A stretch of DNA of 64,000 nt from Turicibacter sanguinis (GTDB lineage Bacteria > Bacillota_I > Bacilli_A > MOL361 > Turicibacteraceae), in assembly GCF_013046825.1 (NCBI RefSeq), contig NZ_CP053187.1, forward strand, positions 2,700,001 through 2,764,000. The letters are read 5' to 3'. How positions within the stretch are numbered: the stretch's first letter is position 1; each line of letters starts with the position of its first letter. Below the pieces are notes generated by a model. The model was given only the letters and a program-made list of their open reading frames with translations. It did no database searches and had not been told where the DNA came from. The translations under genes were made by a program, and so were the position numbers. This document shows, one piece after another, positions 8,018 to 18,248 of the stretch.

Positions 8018-10123
8018 TTAAGCTTGCTCTGCCGCTTGTTCTTTCATTGCTTCTTTACGTGATAAGTTAACACGACCACGCTCATCCACTTCTGTTACTT
8101 TAACTAAGATTTCATCACCAATAGCTACAACATCTTCTGTTTTAGCAACACGTTCTTCAGCCAATTGAGAGATATGAACTAATCCATCTTGTCCTGGGAA
8201 AATTTCAACAAAGGCACCGAATTTTTCGATTCGTACCACCTTACCTAAATAAATTTTACCGACTTCAACTTCACGAACAATATCTTCAATCATTGCAACG
8301 GCTTGATTAATGTTTTGTGAGTTGTCATGTAAGATGTAAACTGTTCCATCTTGCTCAATATCAATTTTAACACCTGTTTTATCAATAATTTCATTGATTT
8401 GTTTTCCACCAGGGCCGATGACATCGCGGATTTTATCAACTTTAATTGTAATGACTTTAATTTTTGGTGCAAATGCAGATAGTTCTTCACGCGTTTCAGA
8501 AATAGTCCCTAACATATGGTTAAGAATTTGCATACGTCCAACTTTTGCCTGTTGTAAGGCTTCTTCTAAAATTTGACGATTTAACCCTTCAATTTTAATA
8601 TCCATTTGAAGAGCTGTTACCCCTTTAGCTGTTCCAGCCACTTTAAAGTCCATATCTCCTAAATGATCTTCCATTCCTTGAATATCAGTTAAAACGGTGT
8701 AATTTTCACCTTTTTTAACTAATCCCATCGCAATCCCAGCAACTGGTGCTTTAATCGGAACTCCAGCTGCCATTAAGGCCATTGTGGAAGCACAAATTGA
8801 AGCTTGTGATGTCGATCCATTTGATTCTAAGACTTCTGATACTAAACGAACTGTATATGGGAAGTCTTTTTCAGAAGGCATGACTTGTTTTAATGCGCGC
8901 TCTCCTAAGGCACCATGTCCAATCTCTCGACGACCTGGTGCCCCGTAACGCCCTGTCTCTCCTACAGAGAATGGAGGGAAATTATAATGGTGCATAAAAC
9001 GTTTTGTTTCTTCTACTTCTAATCCATCTAACATTTGATGCTCATTTAAGGCACCTAATGTACAAACTGATAAAGCTTGCGTTTGTCCACGTGTAAACAA
9101 CGCTGATCCATGTGTACGTGGTAATAAATCAACACGTGAAGATAATGGACGAATTTCATCAATCTTACGACCATCTGGACGTACTTTTTCATCAGTAATT
9201 AAGCGACGGACTTCTTCTTTTACAATTTTATTTAAAACTTCTTTTACTTGCTTTAATTCTTTGTCACTTGCTTCTTCTGATTCGAATACGTCTAAAACAC
9301 GTGCATTAACGGCGTCAATTGCTTCTTGGCGCGCATGTTTTTCAACGACTTGAATCGCGGCTAGCATGTCTGCTTCTGCCATTTCACGAACACGTGCATT
9401 AATCGTCGCATCCACTTCATATAGGTTTAAATCCATTTTCGGTTGTCCAATTTCAGCCACAATTTGCTCTTGGAAAGCAACAATTTGTTTAATCATCTCA
9501 TGACCAAACATAATCGCCTCTAACATATCTTCTTCTGGAACTTCTTTTGCTCCAGCTTCAACCATGTTGATCGCATCTTTTGTTCCAGCAACCGTTAAAT
9601 CAATATCTGACTTCTCTAATTCCTCTACGGTTGGATTAATAATAAATTTTCCATCTACTCGACCTACAACAACTCCCGCAATCGGTCCTTCAAATGGAAT
9701 ATCTGAAATTGATAAAGATAATGATGATCCAATCATCGCTGCAATGGCAGGCGAATTATCGTGATCAACACTCATTACATAGTTAATCACTTGGACATCG
9801 TTACGGAATCCATCTGGGAATAAAGGACGAATTGGACGGTCAATTAAACGTCCTGATAAAACAGCATGCTCACTTGGGCGTCCTTCACGTTTAATAAACC
9901 CACCTGGTACTTTTCCAACAGCATAAAGACGCTCTTCATATCCAATTGTTAATGGGAAAAAATCTATATCTTTAGGTTCTTTTGAAGCAACACAAGTTGA
10001 TAAGACAACTGTGTCACCATAGCGTACTAAAACCGAAGCATTCGCTTGCTTTGCCAATTCCCCAATTTCAAATGAAAGGGGACGACCAGCCAGTTCAAAC
10101 GAATAAACGTGTTTCTCTGACAT
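8018..10123 (-). CDS. pnp: Polyribonucleotide nucleotidyltransferase (PNPase)
   Basis: PNPase is the phosphorolytic 3'-5' exoribonuclease of mRNA turnover, acting as a ring-shaped trimer. The 701 residues contain two RNase PH domains (about 1-225 and 300-545; note [29 protein letters not shown] split around residues 320-348), a KH domain with [12 protein letters not shown] near 560-575, and a C-terminal S1 domain ([15 protein letters not shown] near 625-640). Length and domain order are standard. AAGGAG precedes the ATG at 10123. It follows rpsO, as in most bacteria, but both genes have a clear terminator of their own. Confidence 0.98.
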   Translation of the reverse strand: MSEKHVYSFELAGRPLSFEIGELAKQANASVLVRYGDTVVLSTCVASKEPKDIDFFPLTIGYEERLYAVGKVPGGFIKREGRPSEHAVLSGRLIDRPIRPLFPDGFRNDVQVINYVMSVDHDNSPAIAAMIGSSLSLSISDIPFEGPIAGVVVGRVDGKFIINPTVEELEKSDIDLTVAGTKDAINMVEAGAKEVPEEDMLEAIMFGHEMIKQIVAFQEQIVAEIGQPKMDLNLYEVDATINARVREMAEADMLAAIQVVEKHARQEAIDAVNARVLDVFESEEASDKELKQVKEVLNKIVKEEVRRLITDEKVRPDGRKIDEIRPLSSRVDLLPRTHGSALFTRGQTQALSVCTLGALNEHQMLDGLEVEETKRFMHHYNFPPFSVGETGRYGAPGRREIGHGALGERALKQVMPSEKDFPYTVRLVSEVLESNGSTSQASICASTMALMAAGVPIKAPVAGIAMGLVKKGENYTVLTDIQGMEDHLGDMDFKVAGTAKGVTALQMDIKIEGLNRQILEEALQQAKVGRMQILNHMLGTISETREELSAFAPKIKVITIKVDKIRDVIGPGGKQINEIIDKTGVKIDIEQDGTVYILHDNSQNINQAVAMIEDIVREVEVGKIYLGKVVRIEKFGAFVEIFPGQDGLVHISQLAEERVAKTEDVVAIGDEILVKVTEVDERGRVNLSRKEAMKEQAAEQA

Positions 10124-10348
10124 ATTATATTACTCCTTCATATTCTACATTTATATTTATTCTTTTCTATCATACCATAAGCAAATAATTTTACGAAATA
10201 ATTTTTTTCATAATCATCCCTAATTTGCCAAGTTCGTCTTTTTTTTGTTTTAAAAGTGTTTTATTCTGCCTTTTTACTTCAATCTAGACAATTTTATTAT
10301 TCTCAACTGCTTATTAAATTATCACGAGTTATGACATACGGTGATCAT

Positions 10349-10382
10349 AAAAAAAAGAACCTTCTACCGAAGGTTCCTCTTT
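10349..10382 (-). terminator. Intrinsic terminator after rpsO
   Basis: An 8-bp stem GAACCTTC/GAAGGTTC (10357-10364 and 10369-10376) with a TACC loop, followed on the minus strand by a run of T. It overlaps the rpsO end. Confidence 0.85.
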
Positions 10383-10384
10383 TA

Positions 10385-10654
10385 TTATCGACGTAATCCT
10401 AAACGCTCGATTAATGAAGCGTAACGGTTGATGTCTTTGTTACGTAAGTAAGTTAATAAGTTACGACGTTTACCAACCATACGTAATAATCCACGACGTG
10501 AATGGTGGTCATGTTTGTGCTCTTTTAAGTGTCCGTTTAAACGGTTGATTTCAGCCGTTAAAACTGCGATTTGTACTTCTGGAGAACCTGTATCTCCTTC
10601 GTGTACTGCATAAGCTTTGATGATTTCTTGTTTTTCTGTTTTAGAAATAGCCAT
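10385..10654 (-). CDS. rpsO: 30S ribosomal protein S15
   Basis: S15 binds the central domain of 16S rRNA early in 30S assembly. The 89-residue sequence has the family signature [15 protein letters not shown] in the middle and the conserved ending [10 protein letters not shown]...LGLRR. AGGAGG lies 8 bases before the ATG. A sigma-A-like promoter and a roughly 80-base leader, possibly an autoregulatory S15 site, lie upstream. Confidence 0.98.
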   Translation of the reverse strand: MAISKTEKQEIIKAYAVHEGDTGSPEVQIAVLTAEINRLNGHLKEHKHDHHSRRGLLRMVGKRRNLLTYLRNKDINRYASLIERLGLRR

Positions 10655-10739
10655 TACTATTACCTCCTAATATTTTTTCATACGCCTTATACCAAGCAAA
10701 TCGCTGGAGGAGCTAAAAGCATAGAATAAGGACTTTTTT

Positions 10740-10767
10740 ATTGTATCATAATTTTAAATTAATTCAA
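10740..10767 (-). promoter_or_regulatory. Sigma-A-type promoter of rpsO
   Basis: TTGAAT (10767-10762) and TACAAT (10745-10740) are separated by 16 bases on the minus strand, with TG one base before the -10 (extended -10). The transcript would carry a leader of about 80 bases in which CCTTAT and ATAAGG (10726-10731 and 10685-10690) can pair. Confidence 0.6.
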
Positions 10768-10770
10768 GTC

Positions 10771-11688
10771 CTATTTGAAATATCCTCTGACCGTTTTACG
10801 ATCATGATTTAACTGTGTCATCAAGGCTTCAATGGAAGAAAAACGTTCTTCATCACGAAGACGATGATAAAATTCAACCTTCATTTCTTGACCATAAATA
10901 TCTTGATTAAAATCTAAAATATGAACTTCAACCGACACATTATCGATAAAATTAAACGTTGGATTATGGCCGATATTACACATTCCAGCATAAGATTGCC
11001 CCTTCACCCAAACTCTAACGGCATAAACTCCATTTTTAGGAATAATATAGGCTTCAGTCGTTGCGACATTTGCAGTTGGGAAACCAATTTGTCTTCCCTT
11101 TTGTTGTCCACTAATCACTGTTCCACAAAGCGTATACGGTCTTCCAAGCATTTCATTTGCTTTTTCAATATTTCCAACAGCTAAGTAAGACTTGATTTCA
11201 GTTGCTCCGATTTTTTCTCCTTCAATTTCTTTTTTATCCGTTACATTTAAGCTGAATTTTTCTGGGTATTGTCGAAGTAACTCCACTGAACCTTCTCCCT
11301 TCTTTCCAAATCGAAAATCAAAGCCGGTCGAAACGTGCTCTACCTTCATCTTAACTAAATAACGTTCAATAAAATCTATCGCTCTAAGTGATGCCAACTC
11401 TTCATTAAAAGTTAAAATCATTAAATAATCAACTCCAAGTTCCGTTAATAAACGAACTTTTTCAGTTGGTGGGGTTATCAAGTGTTCAGAACTTAATTTT
11501 TTCAAGATCACATTTGGATTAGGTGAAAAGGTCATCACAGCACTTTTTAATCCATTTTTTTTAGCATATTCAATCGCTTCTTTAATCACTAGTTGATGCC
11601 CAATATGTAAACCATCAAAATACCCTAAGGCTACACTTAATCCCTCTTCTGAATTAAAGGATGTTTGATTTAAATTCAAAACTTTCAT
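10771..11688 (-). CDS. ribF: Bifunctional riboflavin kinase / FMN adenylyltransferase
   Basis: This enzyme converts riboflavin to FMN and FAD in the cytoplasm. The N-terminal nucleotidyltransferase half starts with LGYFDGLHIGHQ (residues 21-32), and FDFRFGKKGEG follows near 110-120. The C-terminal riboflavin kinase half (about 180-305) has QKGRQIGFPTANV. The ATG at 11688 has AGGAAG 8 bases upstream; a GTG at 11697 would overlap that site. It follows truB with 12 bases between them, the usual truB-ribF pair. No FMN riboswitch precedes it. Confidence 0.96.
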   Translation of the reverse strand: MKVLNLNQTSFNSEEGLSVALGYFDGLHIGHQLVIKEAIEYAKKNGLKSAVMTFSPNPNVILKKLSSEHLITPPTEKVRLLTELGVDYLMILTFNEELASLRAIDFIERYLVKMKVEHVSTGFDFRFGKKGEGSVELLRQYPEKFSLNVTDKKEIEGEKIGATEIKSYLAVGNIEKANEMLGRPYTLCGTVISGQQKGRQIGFPTANVATTEAYIIPKNGVYAVRVWVKGQSYAGMCNIGHNPTFNFIDNVSVEVHILDFNQDIYGQEMKVEFYHRLRDEERFSSIEALMTQLNHDRKTVRGYFK

Positions 11689-11700
11689 TTTACTCACTTC

Positions 11701-12603
11701 CTAAAAGAATCCCCTTACGGATTTCATGACTGGTTTCGACTCGTGCTTCTCATACACGGCTAAACATTGCCCAGATTGACTAAAAATTGCAAATTGAGGA
11801 GTTTCTATATTTCCAACTTGTTCAGGATGTAATTGAACTCCATTTCGAACTAACTTTTCAACCCAGTGATCAACCGTTACCTTTGGAAAATCTTCAAAAG
11901 CTTGTTCAATCGTTAATAAACTTAAGGACTGATGCTCAACCTTTTCTTTTAATTGATCGATCGATAAACAATCTGAAATTTTAAAAACACCAGATGCAAT
12001 ACGTCGAAGGTGTGACATATGAGCTGGATATCCTAGCTTTTCACCAATCGTTACGGCTACTGTTCGAACGAATAACCCTTTACTTCCTTTGACACGGAAA
12101 CTAAATTTCACACAACCCGTTTGCTCATCTTGAATAACCTCTCCAAGTAATTCTAATTCATAAATCGTCACTTCACGACGAGGTCGTTCAACCGTTTGCC
12201 CTGCTCTTGCATATTCATATAGTTTTTTTCCATTGACCTTAACCGCTGAATACATAGGAGGAACTTGAATACTCGTTCCTAACATTGATTTTAATACCGC
12301 TTTAACTTCTTCTTTTGTAATCTGACGATGAATGGGTTTCGATTCAACGACTTCCCCATCTGCATCTTCGGTCGTCGTTGAAAAACCAATCGTCACCTCA
12401 CCCAAATATTCTTTTTCATTTGCCGTTAAAAATTGCGAAATTTTAGTTGCACGACCGATGCAAAGTGGTAAAACCCCGGTTACACTTGGGTCAAGTGTTC
12501 CTGTATGCCCTACTTTTTTTGTCTTTAGCACTTTACGGACAATATTAACACAATCATGTGATGTCATTCCTGCTGGTTTATCTAATAACAATACGCCATC
12601 CAT
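11701..12603 (-). CDS. truB: tRNA pseudouridine-55 synthase
   Basis: TruB makes pseudouridine 55 in the T loop of tRNAs. The catalytic aspartate is in GHTGTLDPSVTGVL (Asp38), and the KPAGMTSHD start and VRTV motif are typical. The 300-residue length, including a C-terminal PUA-like part, is normal. GAGGTGA precedes the ATG. It is separated from hemW by about 20 bases and followed by ribF, so hisJ-like gene, hemW, truB and ribF probably form one transcript. Confidence 0.96.
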   Translation of the reverse strand: MDGVLLLDKPAGMTSHDCVNIVRKVLKTKKVGHTGTLDPSVTGVLPLCIGRATKISQFLTANEKEYLGEVTIGFSTTTEDADGEVVESKPIHRQITKEEVKAVLKSMLGTSIQVPPMYSAVKVNGKKLYEYARAGQTVERPRREVTIYELELLGEVIQDEQTGCVKFSFRVKGSKGLFVRTVAVTIGEKLGYPAHMSHLRRIASGVFKISDCLSIDQLKEKVEHQSLSLLTIEQAFEDFPKVTVDHWVEKLVRNGVQLHPEQVGNIETPQFAIFSQSGQCLAVYEKHESKPVMKSVRGFF

Positions 12604-12624
12604 GCCTTCACCTCATTATTTCCT

Positions 12625-13773
12625 TTAAATCGATAATAAAAACTGCTCAAAAACTTCATTTGCCATCAATAAGCCACTTGGAGTTAGCCGGACATTTAAT
12701 TCTTTTTGTTCTAAATATCCCTTTTGAATTAATTCTTCAAACGCTTTTCCATAAATCTCATCGATATTCACATCGTATTTATCACTAATCGCCTTTAAAT
12801 TAACACCCTTTAATAATCTTAAACCGAGAAACATTTCTTCTTCAATCATTTCCTCTTTCGTTAACGCATGTGATTCTATCATTGGGAGCTTCCCATCTTT
12901 TAATAGCTCAATATACGTATTGATAGAACGAGTATTTTGATAACGCTGCCCCTTAACATAACCATGCGCGCCAAGTCCTACACCAATATACGTCTCATTT
13001 TTCCAGTACCACTGATTATGTAAACTTGGTTTAGATTTTGCAAAATTGCTAATTTCATAATGCTCATATCCCGCTTCTGTTAACGTCTCAATCGTCACTT
13101 CATACATCTTGGCTTCTATTTCATTATCTGTTAGCTCAATTTGATCTCTCATATAAGCTAAGTATAATTGAGTATGTTCTTCTACGATTAAGGAATAAGC
13201 TGAGATATGCTCCACCTCTAGTGAAATAACCTGTCTTAAATCATCTCTTAACTCATCAAGTGTTTGTCCTGGAATGGCATAAATCAAATCTAAATTAATA
13301 TTTTTAATTCCACATTGTTTTAAGTTAGCAACCGCTTGAATAACCTCTTGAGCCTGATGTTTTCTTCCAATTCGCTTTAATAAAGATTCATGAAAAGTTT
13401 GAACGCCCAAACTAAATCGATTCACACCTTGAGCTTTTAAATATTGAATTTTATCACGTGTTAAATTTTCAGGATTTGCTTCAATACTAAACTCTTGAAT
13501 CTGATTCATCTGGATCTGTTCCGTTAAAAAATCAAAAACTGGTTGAATTTGCTCCACACTTAAAGCCGTCGGTGTTCCTCCCCCAATATAAATACTTTGG
13601 AGGTTTGAAAACCCAACGTTCTGTTGATACAGTTTCAATTCTTGAATCAATGCTTCGATATATTCAGCATGTCGTTGTCCTTTTGTTAAAAGCTTTGGAA
13701 AATCACAATATGTACAGATATGATCACAAAATGGGATATGTATATATAATCCTTTTGGCATACCGTTCACCAT
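12625..13773 (-). CDS. hemW: HemW-type radical SAM protein
   Basis: HemW family proteins bind a 4Fe-4S cluster and heme; they are related to oxygen-independent coproporphyrinogen oxidase but are thought to act as heme chaperones. The cluster motif C-x3-C-x2-C is in HIPFCDHICTYC (Cys16, Cys20, Cys23), followed by the radical SAM segment GGGTPTAL near 75 and the HemN C-terminal domain. The 382-residue length is normal. The ATG at 13773 overlaps the stop of the preceding PHP gene; an ATG four codons later (13761) with GGTGA nearby may be the real start. B. subtilis also has hemN/hemW in this lepA-hrcA region. Confidence 0.92.
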   Translation of the reverse strand: MVNGMPKGLYIHIPFCDHICTYCDFPKLLTKGQRHAEYIEALIQELKLYQQNVGFSNLQSIYIGGGTPTALSVEQIQPVFDFLTEQIQMNQIQEFSIEANPENLTRDKIQYLKAQGVNRFSLGVQTFHESLLKRIGRKHQAQEVIQAVANLKQCGIKNINLDLIYAIPGQTLDELRDDLRQVISLEVEHISAYSLIVEEHTQLYLAYMRDQIELTDNEIEAKMYEVTIETLTEAGYEHYEISNFAKSKPSLHNQWYWKNETYIGVGLGAHGYVKGQRYQNTRSINTYIELLKDGKLPMIESHALTKEEMIEEEMFLGLRLLKGVNLKAISDKYDVNIDEIYGKAFEELIQKGYLEQKELNVRLTPSGLLMANEVFEQFLLSI

Positions 13774-14543
13774 TATAAACGGTCTAACACGTTTAAATGA
13801 AGACGTTTAGCCATCTCACGTGCCATGATCATATATTCATCATTTAAAAATTTAGGATTATGACAATCAGAGTTAACGATCACCTTTGTCTCTTTAAATT
13901 CTGTTGCAATTAACGACCAGAACTTTTCAGATGGATAAGGATAACGAACCCCATCTTCATATCGTTTTTTCCCGCGTCTAAAACCATTTGCATTTAATTC
14001 TAAAATGACATCATATTGATTGGCAGCTTTTGCAATTTGACGAGTTGCTCTAATGCACGCCTCATCCCATTTAGGGTAAAGTGTCATAAAAACATCTGGG
14101 TGAGCTAGAATTTTAAATAAGCCAGTTGACATCGCTTCAACAATTTTAGCCGCATATAATTCAAGTTGCTCTGGTCTTGTAAAATGAAACGCATCTTGAT
14201 ATTTTCCATCTAAATAAATATAATGTTGAGCTAATACTAGATAATCCGTCTTTGCAGCTAAACTCGCAATATAATCATGAGTATGAGGGAAATATTCACA
14301 TTCGAATGCCTTCAGCAAATGAATTTGTGGATATTTCTTCTGAGCCTCTTCAATATCATTTAAATAAATGTCTAAATCTTCAAACTCCATACGACGTCCC
14401 ATTTCAGGGAAGTTTTCATAAGGAACATGACAACTCATTCCAAGTTCTGTATAGTTTTGATTTACCGCTTCTAAAACATAGTCTTCAACTGTTCCTTTAG
14501 CATGTTTACAACGGTCATGATGTGTATGATAATTAGTTAACAT
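13773..14543 (-). CDS. PHP-family phosphatase (histidinol-phosphatase HisJ-like)
   Basis: A 256-residue PHP-domain protein: NYHTHHDRCKHAKG at the N-terminus gives the first metal ligands, with further ligands in a C-H-V-P-Y segment near 39, FECEYFPH near 61-68, LAHPDVF near 150 and NSDCH near 222. The family hydrolyses histidinol phosphate or other small phosphate esters. No other histidine-biosynthesis gene is in the window, so the substrate is open. AAGGTGAGAAG precedes the ATG. It is translationally coupled to hemW. Confidence 0.85.
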   Translation of the reverse strand: MLTNYHTHHDRCKHAKGTVEDYVLEAVNQNYTELGMSCHVPYENFPEMGRRMEFEDLDIYLNDIEEAQKKYPQIHLLKAFECEYFPHTHDYIASLAAKTDYLVLAQHYIYLDGKYQDAFHFTRPEQLELYAAKIVEAMSTGLFKILAHPDVFMTLYPKWDEACIRATRQIAKAANQYDVILELNANGFRRGKKRYEDGVRYPYPSEKFWSLIATEFKETKVIVNSDCHNPKFLNDEYMIMAREMAKRLHLNVLDRL

Positions 14544-14626
14544 CTTCTCACCTTCTTATGTAGTCTCTATTAAACAGTTTATCCTAAGTTTGTCATAGTA
14601 TAAACTAAGTTGCTTTTTATTATGGA

Positions 14627-14650
14627 AAAAGAGAGGTTTCCCCCTCTCTT
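14627..14650 (-). terminator. Intrinsic terminator after lepA
   Basis: AAGAGAGG (14629-14636) pairs with CCTCTCTT (14643-14650), and a run of T follows on the minus strand. The stem includes part of the lepA stop codon. Confidence 0.8.
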
Positions 14651-16472
14651 AATCTTCATCCATTGATAAAACAGCCATGAATGCCTCTTGTGGAACCTCA
14701 ACTGATCCAACTGACTTCATACGTTTTTTACCTTCTTTTTGTTTTTCAAGTAATTTACGTTTACGTGAAATATCTCCACCATAACATTTAGCTAAGACAT
14801 TTTTACGTAAGGCTTTAATCGTTGAACGTGCAATGATTTTCCCACCAATTGCGGCTTGAATTGGAACCTCAAACTGTTGTCTTGGAATAATTTCTTTTAA
14901 TTTTTCAGTGATGACTTTACCACGACTATAAGCAAAATCTTTATGAACAATTAAACTTAAGGCATCGACGATTTCACCATTTAATAAAATATCCATTTTC
15001 ACCAGTTTTGACGCTTGGTAACCAATTAATTCATAATCAAATGATGCGTATCCTTTTGTCGATGATTTTAATTGATCAAAGAAATCATAAACGATTTCTC
15101 CTAATGGAATCTCATAGTTAACATGAACACGAGTTTCATCTAAATACTGCATATCGATAAAGTTACCACGTTTTTTCTGACATAACTCCATGATGGCCCC
15201 CACATAATCATTTGGTGTCATAATGGAAGCTTTAACGTAAGGTTCTTCAATTGACTTAATCGTTTGTGGTTCTGGCATTTGCGATGGGTTATCGACAATT
15301 AACTTTGTTCCATCTGTTAAATAAACATGATAAATTACCGATGGTGCTGTGGCAATTAAATCAATATTAAACTCGCGTTCAATACGTTCTTGAATAACGT
15401 CCATATGTAATAATCCTAAGAATCCTGTACGGAATCCAAATCCTAAGGCTTGTGATGTTTCAGGCTCAAACTGTAAAGATGAGTCATTTAACACTAATTT
15501 TTCTAATGCATCACGTAAATCATTGTAACGTGCTGCATCAATTGGATAAAGCCCACAGAATACCATTGGATTTAATTTACGATATCCTGGTAATGGTTCT
15601 TCAGCTGGATTGTCAACACATGTAATCGTATCCCCGACGCGAACATTTTTAACATCCTTAATCGAAGCTGTTACAAATCCTACATCTCCAACAGTCAAAC
15701 AATCTACGATTTTCTCATGTGGCGTGTGTACTCCAACTTCAACGACTTCGTACTCAGCACCTGTTGCCATCATACGAATCACTTGCCCTTTTTTCATCGT
15801 TCCATTTACAACACGAATAGAAGCAATAATTCCACGATATTGATCATACACTGAGTCAAAGATTAACGCTTGTAATGGCGCTTCAGGGTCTCCCGTTGGG
15901 GCTGGGACTTTTTCAACCACTTGCTCTAAAATCTCTTCAATTCCAATTCCTGCTTTAGCTGATGCTAAAACCGCATCATCTGCCGGTAATCCAATGATAT
16001 CTTCAACCTCTTGCTTCACGCGATCTGGATCAGCACTTGGTAAATCAATTTTGTTAATTAACGGTAAAATTTCTAAATCATTATCTAAGGCTAAATAAAC
16101 ATTCGCAAGTGTTTGAGCCTCAATTCCCTGTGCAGCATCAACGACTAATACTGCCCCTTCACATGCTGCTAACGAGCGTGATACCTCATAAGTGAAGTCA
16201 ACATGACCTGGGGTATCGATTAAATGTAAAATGTACTCTTCTCCATCTTTAGCTTTATATGTCAACTGCACGGCATTTAATTTAATGGTAATTCCGCGCT
16301 CACGTTCTAAATCCATTGAGTCTAACAGCTGATTTTTCATCTCACGTTTTTCCAACGCATTCGTTCGCTCCAAAATACGATCCGAAAGGGTTGTTTTTCC
16401 ATGATCGATGTGGGCTATAATTGAAAAGTTGCGAATTCTTTTTTGGCGTTCTTTGATTTGTTCAATGTTCAT
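14649..16472 (-). CDS. lepA: Elongation factor 4 (LepA)
   Basis: LepA is a ribosome-associated GTPase with an EF-G-like fold. G motifs are HIDHGKTT near residues 19-26, DTPGHVDF near 80-87 and [10 protein letters not shown] near 135-144. The LepA-specific C-terminal domain ends with [21 protein letters not shown] divided around residues 565-585, with the usual basic tail. The ATG at 16472 has GGTGA at good spacing and matches family starts; a GTG at 16490 would add six residues. The position downstream of gpr and spoIIP matches Bacillus. Confidence 0.98.
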   Translation of the reverse strand: MNIEQIKERQKRIRNFSIIAHIDHGKTTLSDRILERTNALEKREMKNQLLDSMDLERERGITIKLNAVQLTYKAKDGEEYILHLIDTPGHVDFTYEVSRSLAACEGAVLVVDAAQGIEAQTLANVYLALDNDLEILPLINKIDLPSADPDRVKQEVEDIIGLPADDAVLASAKAGIGIEEILEQVVEKVPAPTGDPEAPLQALIFDSVYDQYRGIIASIRVVNGTMKKGQVIRMMATGAEYEVVEVGVHTPHEKIVDCLTVGDVGFVTASIKDVKNVRVGDTITCVDNPAEEPLPGYRKLNPMVFCGLYPIDAARYNDLRDALEKLVLNDSSLQFEPETSQALGFGFRTGFLGLLHMDVIQERIEREFNIDLIATAPSVIYHVYLTDGTKLIVDNPSQMPEPQTIKSIEEPYVKASIMTPNDYVGAIMELCQKKRGNFIDMQYLDETRVHVNYEIPLGEIVYDFFDQLKSSTKGYASFDYELIGYQASKLVKMDILLNGEIVDALSLIVHKDFAYSRGKVITEKLKEIIPRQQFEVPIQAAIGGKIIARSTIKALRKNVLAKCYGGDISRKRKLLEKQKEGKKRMKSVGSVEVPQEAFMAVLSMDED

Positions 16473-16664
16473 CGCACTCACCAAACTCACTCCATTCCGA
16501 AATAATTAAATATCCACTTTATTTTACTGTAAAAAAACCTAACTCACAAGCAAAAAATAATCATTCACTTCTTTTTCGGCTATTTTCGCATCTTTTACGA
16601 CATCACTTTCTTTCATTCATCACTTAATATCCTTTACATTATGACAACTCCTATGCCTAAAAAA

Positions 16665-16712
16665 TTAAAAACCATGGCTTTTTTCTCCTTGAGAATGAAG
16701 TCATGGTTTTCA
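16665..16712 (-). terminator. Intrinsic terminator after the YqxA-position gene
   Basis: AAAACCATGgCTT and AAGtCATGGTTTT (16667-16680 and 16698-16710) form a stem with one mismatch and a 17-base loop, followed by T residues on the minus strand. Confidence 0.65.
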
Positions 16713-16716
16713 TCTA

Positions 16717-17067
16717 TTATTCAGTGATTAATTGATCACAGGCTTTTACAATCATTCGTAAAACTTCCCTGACTGTGGTTTTTAATAAATCCGCAGCATC
16801 TTGTCCAAATTGCGACACATTATTATGTGCTACACCTCCGCTTGAAACTGGTGTTGACTTTGGAACCACGCCTTCAGAAATCATCTCACTATAAGAAGTG
16901 ATGATTTCCTCACCTTGTGATAATTTCTGCTCATACTCTTTGATTTGTTGCGTGATATTAGAGCTTGCCGCGACATGAGGTGTCGTTTCTGAATGGGAGC
17001 TAGAACCATAAATAGTTCCTAATAAAAAGCAAACGACGAAAAAAATAAGAGCTATTCCTTTTTTCAT
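16717..17067 (-). CDS. Small membrane-anchored protein at the yqxA position
   Basis: A 116-residue protein of unknown function. Residues about 4-21 form a single hydrophobic helix, followed by an extracytoplasmic part rich in Ser, Thr and Gln and a C-terminal amphipathic helix (about 85-113). The ATG at 17067 has AAGGAG 8 bases upstream; an ATG two codons earlier is too close to that site. It directly follows spoIIP (about 17 bases) and precedes lepA. In B. subtilis this slot is held by yqxA (DUF3679), also a small single-helix protein, so I infer a positional and probably functional counterpart. Similarity is too weak to assert homology. Confidence 0.7.
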   Translation of the reverse strand: MKKGIALIFFVVCFLLGTIYGSSSHSETTPHVAASSNITQQIKEYEQKLSQGEEIITSYSEMISEGVVPKSTPVSSGGVAHNNVSQFGQDAADLLKTTVREVLRMIVKACDQLITE

Positions 17068-17084
17068 CCCCATCTCTCCTTCAA

Positions 17085-18143
17085 TTAATGAGTTGTAATA
17101 TACTGTGTCATCACCTTCGCGATGGCTTCGGCAGTATTACATAATTCTTCGTACGTATTATCAACTCCACCGACTTCCATTAAGAGGAGTGTCGTGGCAA
17201 AGTCTTGATTATAAATCCCATTCGTATATTCTCCACCTTTTTCAATAATTCCTTTTGAAAGACCGGGATAATACATATTAAACAAATTATTAATTTCATT
17301 GGCAAAGGCTAAATTTTCTTTATAACGTTGATGATCTTGTCCTACAACCAATAACAACTTAGCATAGGATTTTCCGTCAATTGTGGTGGTCGTTCGATTA
17401 TAGTTTAACGAATCACGATGGATATCAATAAAATATTTGAGAGTGTTATACTCTGTTGCCGTCGACTCTAAATACATGCGGGAAGCTTTATAGGATTGCC
17501 AATATTCCCAATCATTCGCAACTAATACTTCAGAGATATCTCTTGTTTCAACAAGTGTTTTAACTCCTAAATTAGAAAATTCATTCGCTACAAGGTTTGA
17601 CATGTCGCCAACAAAAACTTTACGCCCAAGCATGGCATTGACTTGATCAGATTCATACGTTTCAGAATCATGCGTATTAAAAAGATAAACCAATGGTTCT
17701 GTTGAATTCACCGCTTCTGGCCGTGGTTCTAATTTTAACTCTTCACTGACATAGGTATATTTATAATCATTGGATGTATTCGGTGTAGCAGCGGCCACAC
17801 TACTTTGTTTTGAATCCATTTGAATAAAGGCAAACCCATCATTTAAAAAGGAATACAACTGATTCAAATCAAGGTTTGTCATGACTTCTGCAAAATACTT
17901 TTGTAAATTAGTCATCAGTTCGATAAAATCCGCTGGATTAGCAAAATCAAAAATACTCGATAAAACAACCTCTTGATTGACATGCTTTTCATAGGCTTCT
18001 TTTTGATTGACATAAAATAATTGAAAAAATTGCGTTGAGTATAGCGTCACAACAAAGAATCCTACCACTAAATAGGGAACTCCCTTTGTTAGTTGTTTAC
18101 TTAATTTATTTCTTTTAGAGCGCAAACGACGTTTTCGTTTCAA
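17085..18143 (-). CDS. spoIIP: Stage II sporulation protein P (engulfment peptidoglycan hydrolase)
   Basis: SpoIIP is the membrane-anchored amidase/endopeptidase that works with SpoIID and SpoIIM to degrade septal peptidoglycan during engulfment. It has a very basic N-terminus, one membrane helix (residues about 22-40), a linker to about 145, then the catalytic domain with LFNTHDSETYE (His158), FIDIHRDS (His242) and LLLMEVGGVDNT (Glu322), which fit the zinc and catalytic positions of the family. At 352 residues it is a little shorter than the Bacillus protein (about 400). The start is a TTG preceded by a G-rich ribosome site. It follows gpr, as in Bacillus. Confidence 0.93.
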   Translation of the reverse strand: MKRKRRLRSKRNKLSKQLTKGVPYLVVGFFVVTLYSTQFFQLFYVNQKEAYEKHVNQEVVLSSIFDFANPADFIELMTNLQKYFAEVMTNLDLNQLYSFLNDGFAFIQMDSKQSSVAAATPNTSNDYKYTYVSEELKLEPRPEAVNSTEPLVYLFNTHDSETYESDQVNAMLGRKVFVGDMSNLVANEFSNLGVKTLVETRDISEVLVANDWEYWQSYKASRMYLESTATEYNTLKYFIDIHRDSLNYNRTTTTIDGKSYAKLLLVVGQDHQRYKENLAFANEINNLFNMYYPGLSKGIIEKGGEYTNGIYNQDFATTLLLMEVGGVDNTYEELCNTAEAIAKVMTQYITTH

Positions 18144-18248
18144 AATTCTCCCCCCCAGACCGTTTCCTCTAAGTTAAATTCCTTTTTTCATTTATACTTT
18201 ATTATACCGAATGAGGGTTGTTATTAATTGTTGTTTTATGGTAATCAC

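Noticed and set aside
8290-9764. Several 60-70 codon frames within pnp
   Set aside because: They overlap the strongly conserved PNPase gene in other frames.
11689-11700. FMN riboswitch for ribF
   Set aside because: Only 12 bases separate truB and ribF, and no aptamer consensus is present.
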